The position numbers and the translations under genes are program-made. Shown in pieces: positions 34,276-42,669 of a DNA stretch of 64,000 bases. Under the pieces are notes generated by a model that saw nothing but the letters and a program-made list of their open reading frames with translations, was not told the DNA's origin and ran no database searches. Numbering within the stretch: position 1 is the first letter of the stretch; each line of letters opens with the position of its first letter. Where the stretch lies: positions 268,908 to 332,907 of the forward strand of contig JAJEAD010000011.1 of the NCBI GenBank assembly GCA_022824305.1, written 5' to 3'. Source of the DNA: Gammaproteobacteria bacterium (GTDB lineage: Bacteria > Pseudomonadota > Gammaproteobacteria > HK1).

Positions 34276-35313
34276 CTAGGGCGCCCCGGCGGGCTCCTCC
34301 TCTCCGCGCAGTCTCGCAATGCTGCTCAGGGCATAGCTCATGAACTGCATCGCCATCGACACCGCGAACACCACGAGGAGCCCGGCCATCAGGTACTTCA
34401 CGTACATGCCGAATCCGCTCTGGGAGATCTCGAAGGAGAGCAGCGGGCTGTTGATGCTGCTGCCCTTGCCCCACATGCCGGTGGCGAGGATGGTCCAGCA
34501 GAGCGGGATGCCGAGCACCACCGAGCCGACGAGGTTCGACCACGCCTGGGTACGTGGGGAGAAGCGCGCGTAGAACACGTCCACCCGCACGTGTCCTTCG
34601 TCCACCAGCGCGTAGGCGCTCCCCAGCAGAAAGAGCGACGCGTACCAGAAGCGCACCAGGTCGCCCATGAACGCCTGCTCGTAGGAGAACACGAAGCGCG
34701 AGATCACGATCTGGAACTCGGCGAGCACCACCAGGAAGGCGAGCCAGATGAAGTCGAGGCCGCGCGTGCGCAGCGCGATGAGGAAGGCGAGCCCCATCAG
34801 CGGCATGTGCACGTAAGTGCCGCGGAACACCGAACGGCCGAGCTCCCGGGCCAGGTCGGCGCCCACCACCGCGGCGAGCAGGTCTTCCACCCGCAGGAAG
34901 GAGACGAGCATGTCGACGAAGCCGATGAGCAGCACCGTCCAGAACGACGCGCGCACCACGTAGGCGGCGAGCGCGGAGAGACGCTCGGCATCCACCCGCA
35001 GCGGCTGGCGGGGGGTGAGGAAGGCGTAGAGCACGACCGCCGCGACCGGCGCCAGGTAGAGGGCCGCCTGCAGCCAGGAGCGGACCGACGCCCCCGGCGT
35101 CGACAGGTCGGCGCCGGCCGGGGCGGAGAGGCCCAGCCACTGCGAGAAGAGCGGCCACGCCCCGGGCCAGTCGCGCCAGAAGATGAGGTAGTCGTTCAGG
35201 ACGAAGGCGAGGGTGACGACCACCACCGAGAGCGCAAGGGTGCGGCTCGCAAGCACGGTTGCGCCTGCGCGGAGCGAAGGCGACGGCCCCCCGCCGCCGG
35301 AGTCGGCGTTCAT
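34276..35313 (-). CDS. dctQ: TRAP transporter small permease (DctQ), enlarged
   Basis: Small membrane subunit of the same TRAP system, but 345 residues instead of about 170. The C-terminal half (from about residue 165) carries the DctQ-like core of four helices with RFWYASLFLLGSAYALVDEGHVRVDVFYARFSP, where the VRVD motif is typical. An added N-terminal half has three or more extra helices (LALSVVVVTLAFVLNDYLIF; AALYLAPVAAVVLYAFL; SFWTVLLIGFVDMLVSFL). It begins 86 bases after dctP and ends seven bases before dctM, so the order P-Q-M is standard. The enlargement of both Q and M points to one distinct TRAP subfamily. Confidence 0.88.
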   Translation of the reverse strand: MNADSGGGGPSPSLRAGATVLASRTLALSVVVVTLAFVLNDYLIFWRDWPGAWPLFSQWLGLSAPAGADLSTPGASVRSWLQAALYLAPVAAVVLYAFLTPRQPLRVDAERLSALAAYVVRASFWTVLLIGFVDMLVSFLRVEDLLAAVVGADLARELGRSVFRGTYVHMPLMGLAFLIALRTRGLDFIWLAFLVVLAEFQIVISRFVFSYEQAFMGDLVRFWYASLFLLGSAYALVDEGHVRVDVFYARFSPRTQAWSNLVGSVVLGIPLCWTILATGMWGKGSSINSPLLSFEISQSGFGMYVKYLMAGLLVVFAVSMAMQFMSYALSSIARLRGEEEPAGAP

Positions 35314-35399
35314 TGCTTCAATGCGAGCCCCGGGGCGGCGGGCGCCGACGCCCCGGAGTCATCGGCCTCGAGCCGCGCGAGGCGCGGTGAGGGATGGCG

Positions 35400-36590
35400 C
35401 TAGAGTCCGAGCACCCGGTTGCGCTGGCGCATGTACTCCTGATCGGAGATCTTCGCCCAGCCTCCGACATCGGCCCGCGCCCTGGCGAAGCTCGCGTGGA
35501 TGCGTGCGGCCAGATCGCTGTGGGCCTGCGTTTCCTCGAAGACCTCTTCCGACGCCTCGCCGAAGCTGTCGTAGATCTCGTCGCTGAAGACGCGGAGCTC
35601 CACGCCCTGCTCGCTGATCAGCTTGGCGAGCCACTCGCCGTTCTTGGCGTTGTACTCGGCCATCATGATGTCGTTCTCGGCCGAGGCCGCCGCCTCGATG
35701 GTGATCTGATCGGAGCGGGACAGCCCCTCCCAGAAGGACTTGTTGAGCCCGAAGGAGAGCATCGATCCGGGCTCGTGCATGCCCGGATAGTAGTAGTACT
35801 TGGCCGCCTCGTAGAACTTCATGAAGCTGTCGTTCCAGGGGCCGACCCACTCGGTGGCGTCGATGGCGCCGGAGACGAGGTTCTCGTAGATCTGGCCGCC
35901 GGGCAGCGATACCGGCGAGGCGCCGAGCTTCGCCATGACGTCGCCCCCGAGGCCGGGAATACGCATCTTGAGCCCCTTGAGATCGTCCTCGGTGTTGATC
36001 TCCTTGCGGAACCAGCCTCCCATCTGCACGCCGGTGTTGCCGGCCATCAGGCACTTGAGGTCGAACTCGCCGGCGAGTTCATCCCACAGCTCCTGTCCTC
36101 CGCCCCAGCGGATCCAGGCGTTGATCTCGGTGTAGGTCAGGCCGAAGGGCACCGCCGTGAAGTAGGCCCAGCCCGGGTGCTTGCCTTTCCAGTAGTAGTC
36201 CGCCGCGTGGTAGGCCTGGGCATTGCCCGATGCCACCTCGTCGAAGGAGTCGAAGGGCTTGACGCGCTCACCCGCTGCGAAGTACTCGACCTGGATGCGC
36301 CCGTCGCTCATGTCGGAGAGACGCTGCGCGAGGCGCTGGGCGCCGGTGCCAAGCCCCGGGAAGTCCCTCGGCCACGTGGTGACCATCGCGATCTCGACCC
36401 GTTCCTTCGCCACCGCGGCCGCTTCCATGGCCTTCTTGTTTGCTTCCTCCGTGGCGGCCTTCGCTTTCTCCAGCTCCGCTTTGAGGCGCTCGATCTCCGC
36501 CTTGTCCTGCTGACCGCAACCCGCAAGCGTCAGTGTTGCCGCCGCAGTTGCACCGATGGCGCCGCCCTTGATCAGATCTCGACGTTTCAT
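35400..36590 (-). CDS. dctP: TRAP transporter substrate-binding lipoprotein (DctP)
   Basis: Periplasmic solute receptor, 396 residues. The N-terminus MKRRDLIKGGAIGATAAATL has twin arginines and ends in the lipobox LAGC, so it is a Tat-exported lipoprotein rather than a free periplasmic protein. A charged helix (about 28-65, KAEIERLKAELEKAKAATEEA) acts as a spacer before the DctP domain. The ligand-contact Arg/Asn-type region lies around LKGLKMRIPGLGGDVMAKLG, and the domain also contains GAIDATEWVGPWND. These resemble the alpha-keto/aromatic acid branch (TakP-like). ATG 36590 follows GGATGG by a few bases. It heads the operon running down to 28045. Confidence 0.92.
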   Translation of the reverse strand: MKRRDLIKGGAIGATAAATLTLAGCGQQDKAEIERLKAELEKAKAATEEANKKAMEAAAVAKERVEIAMVTTWPRDFPGLGTGAQRLAQRLSDMSDGRIQVEYFAAGERVKPFDSFDEVASGNAQAYHAADYYWKGKHPGWAYFTAVPFGLTYTEINAWIRWGGGQELWDELAGEFDLKCLMAGNTGVQMGGWFRKEINTEDDLKGLKMRIPGLGGDVMAKLGASPVSLPGGQIYENLVSGAIDATEWVGPWNDSFMKFYEAAKYYYYPGMHEPGSMLSFGLNKSFWEGLSRSDQITIEAAASAENDIMMAEYNAKNGEWLAKLISEQGVELRVFSDEIYDSFGEASEEVFEETQAHSDLAARIHASFARARADVGGWAKISDQEYMRQRNRVLGL

Positions 36591-36788
36591 GTTTCCATCC
36601 ATCCTGCATGAGTGTTGGTTTGCGGATTGCGCGACCCGTGGCATAAGTGGAACCGATAGTCGGCTCCCGCCCACACCTCACGGGCCGCAATATACTTCAG
36701 AAGAATGGGTGTAGCACCATGCGGCGGGCGTCCGGGAAAGCGCCTTGCCGGGTATGCGATTCCAACCGCGCTGCAGGAGATCAACCGG

Positions 36789-37631
36789 GTGGACGGAGGG
36801 CTGATAAAGGGGACGCTCCTGCCGCTTCTCCTCATCGGCGTCGCGGCCTACGCCGGCCTGTGCGTTCTCCTCTACCTGTTCCAGGACCGGCTCATCTTCT
36901 ATCCCCAGCCCCTGCCCGAGCGCGTGCGGGAAGTCGTCGCAGCCCTTCCCGGCACCTCGGAGATCGAGGTGATGACGCCGGACGGCGTGCGCCTGCACGG
37001 CTGGCTGCGCCACCAGGCGGGCCCCCCGCCCCATCCCCTCGTCATCTACTTCGGCGGGAACGCCGAGGAGGTCTCAGGCCAGATTCTCGATGCCCCGGGG
37101 CTCGCGCCCTGGTCGGTGGCGGCGCTGAACTACCGCGGCTACGGGCGAAGCGAGGGCGACCCGAGCGAGGCGGCGCTCTCGGCCGATGCCCTCCTCGTCT
37201 ACGACCGGCTGGCGGGCCGTGAAGACATCGACGCGGAGCGCATCGTGGTCTTCGGGCGCAGCCTGGGCAGCGGGCCCGCGGTGCCCCTGGCCGCCCGGAG
37301 GCCGGTGCGTGCGGTGATTCTGGTCTCGCCCTTCGACAGCCTGCGCAGCATCGCGAAGAAGACCTACCCCTTCGTGCCGGTCACGACGCTGCTGCGCCAT
37401 CCCTTCGACTCCCTCGCGCTCGCCCCGGAGGTCTCCGCGCCGGTGCTGGTCCTCGCCGGAGACCGGGACGATCTGATTCCTCCCGAGCACTCCCGGAGGC
37501 TGGCGGACGCGTGGGCCGGTCCGGTGCGCTTCGAGCGCCTGCCGGATGTCGGGCACAACGACATCCACGCGGCGCCCCGCTACTGGGACGCGATCCGCGA
37601 CTTCCTCGATTCTCTCCCTCCCGGCTCCTGA
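36789..37631 (+). CDS. Membrane-anchored alpha/beta hydrolase (BEM46/S33-like)
   Basis: A 280-residue hydrolase with an N-terminal anchor helix (KGTLLPLLLIGVAAYAGLCVLLYLFQ), then a serine hydrolase domain. The oxyanion HG-type region is VIYFGGNAEEVSG, the nucleophile Ser lies in VVFGRSLGSGPAV, the Asp in LVLAGDRDDLIPP and the His in LPDVGHNDIH. Proteins of this form (BEM46, YfhR, FAM108) are membrane-bound peptidase or lipase relatives of uncertain substrate. I place the start at GTG 36789 because AGGAG precedes it by nine bases and the anchor follows directly; an ATG at 36705 would add 28 residues without helix or signal. It diverges from dctP. Confidence 0.88.
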   Translation: MDGGLIKGTLLPLLLIGVAAYAGLCVLLYLFQDRLIFYPQPLPERVREVVAALPGTSEIEVMTPDGVRLHGWLRHQAGPPPHPLVIYFGGNAEEVSGQILDAPGLAPWSVAALNYRGYGRSEGDPSEAALSADALLVYDRLAGREDIDAERIVVFGRSLGSGPAVPLAARRPVRAVILVSPFDSLRSIAKKTYPFVPVTTLLRHPFDSLALAPEVSAPVLVLAGDRDDLIPPEHSRRLADAWAGPVRFERLPDVGHNDIHAAPRYWDAIRDFLDSLPPGS

Positions 37632-37736
37632 GCCCGGCCGAGCGCCTGGCGGCCCGGGCCGGCGCCGGGAATCCCGTTCGTCCGGGCTGCGCCGGCCGGA
37701 CGGCCAGATCGCAGATGCTCCGCCCCGAAACGAAGG

Positions 37737-37937
37737 CTACCGCTTCCCGCGCCAGCACTGGTCCCAGTAGTCGTAGGCGACGAGCGCCAGCACCGTGACC
37801 GTGATCACGGTAAAGGGCAGGCCGCCCCAGAAGCCGGCGAATCCGGTCGAGATGCTGTGCGCGAGGCCGAGCACGAAGGACGCGAGCATCGCGAGGCCGA
37901 TGAGGCCGGTGACGATCGGCACGAGAGGTGAGGTCAT
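37737..37937 (-). CDS. Small two-helix membrane protein (hypothetical)
   Basis: A 66-residue protein with two hydrophobic segments, about 4-24 (PLVPIVTGLIGLAMLASFVLG) and 37-56 (LPFTVITVTVLALVAYDYW), and a short basic tail DQCWRGKR. ATG 37937 is preceded by GGAGGGAGACG. It follows the amidase-like gene by 38 bases and ends the second TRAP operon. It has no recognised family; similar short membrane proteins are often found in TRAP gene groups, for which a role as accessory subunit is guesswork. Confidence 0.6.
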   Translation of the reverse strand: MTSPLVPIVTGLIGLAMLASFVLGLAHSISTGFAGFWGGLPFTVITVTVLALVAYDYWDQCWRGKR

Positions 37938-37975
37938 CGTCTCCCTCCGGGATTCAGGCAAGAGACTCGAGGCCC

Positions 37976-39310
37976 TCAGGCCTCGTCGGCAATCCGCTCG
38001 AGGAGCCAGGCCGCGCTGCGCAGAAGCCGGTCATCGCCCTCCGCGGAACCGATGAGCTGCACTCCAATCGGCAGGCCCGCTTCTCCCTGGAGCAAGGGTA
38101 CGCACAGCGAGGGCAATCCGCAAAGCGCCCCGATCCGGCAGAAGCCGGGCTCGCCGGGCGACGATGCGAGCGGCGGGGCCTCGCCCTCCGCCGCCGGCAC
38201 GATGAGCGCATCGTAGTGGTGGTAGAACTCGGAGAAACACGCCTGCGCCTGCGTCAATGTTTCGAGCGCCCCGCGGTAGCGCTCCTCTCCGTGCGAGAGC
38301 CCCCGTTCCGCAATCTCCGGGCACGAAGCGTGCGATCGCTGACCCTGCGCCCGGAGCCAGACCGCGCTCTCGTACTCGTCGATGATCCGGTGCGCCGCAG
38401 GCAGCCGGCCGAACCATGCCGGCGCGGACAAGCGCACGACGTGCTCTCCCAGGCTGTCGCGCAGCTCCTCGAATCCCTCGTCCGCCGCCGCGGACAGGCA
38501 TTCGCCGCCCGGCATGTCCAGCCAGATGAAGTCGGGCTCCACCGGGGGCTTCGAGCGGAAGCCCTCGCGCATCCGCGGGCGGGGACGCGGGGTGCTCGCC
38601 GCGTCCGCCGCATCGTAGGCGCCGAGCACGTCCGCCAGGAGCGCCACGTCCTCGAGGTCCCGGCCGAAGACCCCGACCTGGTCGAGGGTCGGCGAAGCGC
38701 AGCGCGCCCCGCGCCGGGAGACGATGCCCCGGGTCGGCCTGAATCCGTACACCCCGCAATAGGACGCGGAGAGCACGACGCCTCCGCCCGAATCGCAGGA
38801 GACCGCGAGCGGAACCTGAAGGGCCCCGGTCGCGGCGGCGGCGCTGCCGCAGGGATCGCCGGCGCGGCGACCCGCATCGCAAGGGTTGAGCGCCACGGCC
38901 GGCGAGTCGCCGAGCGGCCCGGTCGCACGGGTCGCGCCGATCAGCACCGCGCCGGCCTCCCGCAGCCGTTCCACCACCGCCGGCATCGCGCGGCCGGGAT
39001 CGCTCTCCGGGGCGCCCCGCTCCCGGAGTGCCGGCGCGTCCGGCTCGCCGAAGAGCGCGTCGACGGCAACCGGCACACCGTGCAGGGCGCCAAGCGGCAG
39101 GCCCCGCTGGCGCAGCGAGTCCATCTCCTTCGCCTCGCCGAGGGCGGCGTCGCGGTCGACCTGCGCCCACGCTCCGAGTAAGTCGTCCGTCTCTTCGATG
39201 CGAGCGAGGCAGGCGCCGACGAGCTCGACCGAGGTGAGCCGGCCCGAACGGATCCGCTCGGCCGCATCCACCGCCCGCATCCCGGCGCTGGCGCGAGCGG
39301 AGCCGGTCAC
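37976..39310 (-). CDS. Amidase signature family protein lacking the catalytic triad
   Basis: A 444-residue protein that aligns end to end with amidase signature enzymes, from RLTSVELVGACLARIEE to GLPIGVQLIGSAEGDDRLL. All three triad positions have changed. The Lys expected in GVPVAVKD is Asp84 (GVPVAVDALFG). The cis-Ser in the GGSSGGS loop is Pro153 (AGDPCGSAAA), and the nucleophile Ser of DTGGS is Gly177 (CDSGGGVVL). Surrounding residues such as GVYGFRPTRG are conserved, and no frameshift is seen, so it looks like a maintained non-catalytic protein. It sits 63 bases after dctM in the second TRAP operon, where a binding or scaffold role could be imagined. Confidence 0.88.
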   Translation of the reverse strand: MTGSARASAGMRAVDAAERIRSGRLTSVELVGACLARIEETDDLLGAWAQVDRDAALGEAKEMDSLRQRGLPLGALHGVPVAVDALFGEPDAPALRERGAPESDPGRAMPAVVERLREAGAVLIGATRATGPLGDSPAVALNPCDAGRRAGDPCGSAAAATGALQVPLAVSCDSGGGVVLSASYCGVYGFRPTRGIVSRRGARCASPTLDQVGVFGRDLEDVALLADVLGAYDAADAASTPRPRPRMREGFRSKPPVEPDFIWLDMPGGECLSAAADEGFEELRDSLGEHVVRLSAPAWFGRLPAAHRIIDEYESAVWLRAQGQRSHASCPEIAERGLSHGEERYRGALETLTQAQACFSEFYHHYDALIVPAAEGEAPPLASSPGEPGFCRIGALCGLPSLCVPLLQGEAGLPIGVQLIGSAEGDDRLLRSAAWLLERIADEA

Positions 39311-39373
39311 CGGCGGACGCGCCCCGGTGCCGGCGCTGGAAGGGAGCGCGCGGCCCGCGGCGAGGCAACGAGG

Positions 39374-40741
39374 TCAGGGAACGTAGGGTCCGAAGAGCGC
39401 ATCGGGCAGCCAGAGCGCTATCGAGGGATACATGTACATCAGGAACATGCAGAAGATGACGATCGCGAGGTAGGGCATGATGCCCTTGAAGATCTGGATC
39501 AGCTCTATCTGCCCGCGCAGCACTCCCTTCAGGTAGTACGCCGACATCGCCATGGGCGGCGTCAGGAAGGAGGTCTGGAGGTTGAGCGCGATCAGCATCG
39601 CGAAGAAGTAGGGATTGACGCCGAAGGTATCGAGCATCGGCAGGAATATCGGCACGAAGATGATCAGGATCTCCGACCACTCGAGCGGCCAGCCGAGGAT
39701 GAAGATGATGAGCTGCACCATGATCAGGAACTGCCACGGCGCGAGATCCATGGACAGCACCCAGTGCTCGATCACGTCGTGCCCGCCGAGATAGGAGAAC
39801 ACCGACGCGAAGGTCCACGAACCGACGAAGAGCCAGCACACCATGGCCGTCGCCTTGGCGGTCAGGTAGATCGACTCCTTGAGCTTGGTCCACGTGAGGG
39901 AGCGGTACAGCATGGCGAGGACGAGCCCGCCGAGCGCCCCCATCGCCGCCGCTTCGGCCGGGGTCGCGAGGCCCCCGAGAATGGACCCGAGCACCAGCAT
40001 GATGAGCACGGTCAGCGGAACGAAGGAGGTGAGGAGCTCGAGGTAAATCCGGCCGCGGCTGGGTGCACTGTCCATGTCCGGCTTCGGGGCGATCGACGGA
40101 CTGACCATGACCCGCAAGATGACGTAGACGATGTAGAAACCCGCCAGCATGAGTCCCGGGAACACCGCCGCCGCGTAGAGGCGAAGCGGGGAGAGCTCCG
40201 CGATCGCCGCGTACACGATCAGCATGATCGACGGCGGGATCAGGATGCCCAGGGTGCCGCCCGCGCAGATGACGCCGGATGCGAAGTCCTTGCGGTAACG
40301 GGCGGCGGCCATGGCCGGGAAGGCGAGCAGCCCCATCAGCGTCACCACCGCGCCCACGATGCCGCTCGCGGTGGAGAACACCGCGCAGGTGATGAGCGCG
40401 GCGACCGCCATCGATCCCGGCAGGTTCCGGGCCGCGAGCTGCAGCGAGTAGAAGAGGCGGTTGACGATGTTCGCGCGCTCCACCACGTAGCCCATGAACA
40501 GGAAGAGCGGCACCGCCACCAGGGTGTCGTTCTCCATCACCGAGTAGGTGTTCTGATTGAGCAGATAGAAGATCTGGTTGTTGAACGCGTCGGCGATGGT
40601 CTGGATCGAGCCCGCCTGGTAGTAGGCGTAGTAGCCGAAGCCCACGCCCATCGCGATCAGGGTGAAGGCGATCGGGAACCCGAGCAGAACCAGGACGATG
40701 AACATCGTCAGCATCAGGATGGCGACTTCGGGGTTCGTCAT
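39374..40741 (-). CDS. dctM: TRAP transporter large permease (DctM)
   Basis: Complete standard-size DctM, 455 residues and about twelve membrane helices. Conserved blocks are LVAVPLFLFMGYVVERANIV, GTLGILIPPSIMLIVYAAI and ALNLQTSFLTPPMAMSAYYL. The ending MYPSIALWLPDALFG is the reference I used to recognise the remnant at 4671. It forms the sodium-coupled transport channel together with the small subunit upstream (52 bases away). The downstream amidase-like gene follows in the same direction. Substrate is unknown; the TakP-type receptor suggests a carboxylate. Confidence 0.95.
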   Translation of the reverse strand: MTNPEVAILMLTMFIVLVLLGFPIAFTLIAMGVGFGYYAYYQAGSIQTIADAFNNQIFYLLNQNTYSVMENDTLVAVPLFLFMGYVVERANIVNRLFYSLQLAARNLPGSMAVAALITCAVFSTASGIVGAVVTLMGLLAFPAMAAARYRKDFASGVICAGGTLGILIPPSIMLIVYAAIAELSPLRLYAAAVFPGLMLAGFYIVYVILRVMVSPSIAPKPDMDSAPSRGRIYLELLTSFVPLTVLIMLVLGSILGGLATPAEAAAMGALGGLVLAMLYRSLTWTKLKESIYLTAKATAMVCWLFVGSWTFASVFSYLGGHDVIEHWVLSMDLAPWQFLIMVQLIIFILGWPLEWSEILIIFVPIFLPMLDTFGVNPYFFAMLIALNLQTSFLTPPMAMSAYYLKGVLRGQIELIQIFKGIMPYLAIVIFCMFLMYMYPSIALWLPDALFGPYVP

Positions 40742-40793
40742 GGTCCTTCGCCGTGCCGGATGGCCGTTCCGAGCGGGCCGCGGGTCTCAGGTG

Positions 40794-41369
40794 TCATCGT
40801 CGGGAAGCCGCCGCCGCGTCCTCGGCGAGCGCCTCCCCGGTCTCCCGCACGTCCTCCAGCCGCGGGAGCCAGGCGGCGCTTCGCATCGCGCGCCAGCAAC
40901 GCAGGATCTCGGCAATTCCCTGCAGGATGAGCAATGCGCCCGCGAGCGGGATGAGCGTCTTGAAGAAGTAGATCTGGATGCGCGCGGGGCTGTTCCAGCT
41001 CACCTCCTGGTAGCGCCAGGAATCGGCGGCGATCTCCCAGCCGAACCAGAAGAGCGCGAGCATGCCGGGAAAGAAGAAGAGCAGGTAGAGGGTGAAGTCG
41101 ATGCGCGCCTGCCAGCGCACCGGCATCAGGCGGTAGAGCACGTCTCCGCGCACATGACTGTCCTGGGCGAGCGCGTAGGGACCCGCCATCAGGAACAGCG
41201 CGCCGTACATCTGCACCATCATGTCGAACACCCACACCGTAGGGGCGTTGAGCACGTAGCGCACGAACACTTCGTACGACACCGAGAAGGTCAGGATCAG
41301 GATGCACCAGCCGAAAGCGCGACCGATCCAGATGCTCGTGCTCTCAATCGCGTAGATCAGCGCCTTCAA
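40794..41369 (-). CDS. dctQ: TRAP transporter small permease (DctQ)
   Basis: Standard-sized DctQ, 191 residues with four helices (WCILILTFSVSYEVFVRYVL; MYGALFLMAGPYALAQDSHV; TLYLLFFFPGMLALFWFGW; LIPLAGALLILQGIAEIL). The loop motif SHVRGDVLYRLMP corresponds to the HVRVD region of the family. The start I choose is TTG 41369: GGGGAG lies about nine bases upstream, and the protein then begins KALIYAIEST like its relatives. Upstream ATG 41429 would add 20 residues (GSRFGGSRHVGPRG) with no match. Confidence 0.9.
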   Translation of the reverse strand: MKALIYAIESTSIWIGRAFGWCILILTFSVSYEVFVRYVLNAPTVWVFDMMVQMYGALFLMAGPYALAQDSHVRGDVLYRLMPVRWQARIDFTLYLLFFFPGMLALFWFGWEIAADSWRYQEVSWNSPARIQIYFFKTLIPLAGALLILQGIAEILRCWRAMRSAAWLPRLEDVRETGEALAEDAAAASRR

Positions 41370-41451
41370 TGAGCGAACTCCCCGGGGTCCAACGTGACGG
41401 GAGCCGCCGAAGCGGCTCCCACGTGGCATTGCCTTCGCGAACGAGGAAGAA

Positions 41452-42549
41452 TCAGCCGAAGTAGTGCCTGTACGCCAGCTTGTAGTCCGGCTGGTTGAGG
41501 TTCAGGTAGTTCATGACCTCCTTGGCGTACGACTTCTGCGACGCCACCACCTTCGCGAAGAACTCGTCCTCGGCGGAGATGCGGTCGATGACCTTGTCCC
41601 ATGCCTCGAGCTGCGCGCTCATCACCGAGTCGGGGGTGCGGTAGACGTTGACGCCCTGAGCCCGCAGCTTCTCGAGATCCTCGGCGTAGCGCTTGGTGTT
41701 GTGCCAGTAGAAGTTGGAGTTCTCCGCTTCGGACGCGTGCTTGAGCACCGCCCTCAACTCATCGGGCAGCGCGTCGTACTTGCCCTTGTTGAAGGTCACC
41801 TCGAAGAACTCCTGCGACTGGTGGAAGCTCGCGAGGTGGTAGTGCTTGGACACGTCCTGCATGCCGAAGTCCCGATCCGAGGTCGGATTGTTGAACTCCG
41901 CCGCGTCGATGAGTCCCGACTTCATGGCCGGCTGGATCTCGCCTCCGGGAAGCTGGACCACCGACATGCCCATCTCCAGCAGAACGTCGGCGGCGAGGCC
42001 GACGGTGCGGTACTTGAGACCGTCCATCTGGCTCGCGTCCGTGATCTGCTCCTTGAACCAGCCGAGCGGCTGCGCCGGCATCGGGCTGTTGAAGAAGCTC
42101 ACCACGTTGAGGCCGAGGTTCGCCATCAGCTCGTCGAAGAGCTCCTGACCGCCACCGTAGTAGATCCAGCCGAGGACCTCCTGGCTGGACCAGCCGAAGC
42201 AGGGGCCGGTGCCGAAGAGCGAGGCGGCCTTGGACTTCGAGTACCAGTAGGCGGGGACGTAGTGGGCGGCATCGAGCACGCCGCGGTGCACCGCGTCCTG
42301 CATCTGGCTGGTCTTGACGACCGAGTTGACCGCGAGCAGGTCGATCTGGAGATCCTTGCCGGCCATCGCGTGGACGCGGTCCACGTAGGACTTGGCGTTC
42401 TCGAGGAAGATGCCGCCACCCCATGCGGCCTGCATCTTGAGCACCATCGGCTCCGCCCGCACGACGGCGGGCGCTGCAACCCCACCCGCAACGGCAGCGC
42501 TCGCCGCCGCGCCCTTGAGAAACTTTCTTCTGGTGGCTTTGCGATTCAT
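41452..42549 (-). CDS. dctP: TRAP transporter substrate-binding protein (DctP, TakP-like)
   Basis: Periplasmic receptor of the second TRAP system, 365 residues. The N-terminus RKATRRKFLKGAAASAAVAG is a Tat signal ending near AVVRAEP, so this one is soluble and folded before export. Its binding-site region GLKYRTVGLAADVLLEMGMS contains the conserved Arg that salt-bridges the ligand carboxylate. GLIDAAEFNNPTSDRDFG and KHYHLASFHQSQEFFEVTFN are typical of the TakP/alpha-keto acid and mannitol/chloroaromatic-type group. It heads a five-gene operon: dctP, dctQ, dctM, amidase-like, small membrane protein. Confidence 0.93.
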   Translation of the reverse strand: MNRKATRRKFLKGAAASAAVAGGVAAPAVVRAEPMVLKMQAAWGGGIFLENAKSYVDRVHAMAGKDLQIDLLAVNSVVKTSQMQDAVHRGVLDAAHYVPAYWYSKSKAASLFGTGPCFGWSSQEVLGWIYYGGGQELFDELMANLGLNVVSFFNSPMPAQPLGWFKEQITDASQMDGLKYRTVGLAADVLLEMGMSVVQLPGGEIQPAMKSGLIDAAEFNNPTSDRDFGMQDVSKHYHLASFHQSQEFFEVTFNKGKYDALPDELRAVLKHASEAENSNFYWHNTKRYAEDLEKLRAQGVNVYRTPDSVMSAQLEAWDKVIDRISAEDEFFAKVVASQKSYAKEVMNYLNLNQPDYKLAYRHYFG

Positions 42550-42669
42550 CGTTCATCTCCTGGTGGAATACGGGAAGGCAGTTCATTACCCGACGAGACA
42601 GAATACGGGCGCGCTTCCTCGGGGCGCAACCGCAGCTTCCGGCCCCAGTGAGCGAAGAGGACCGCCCGC

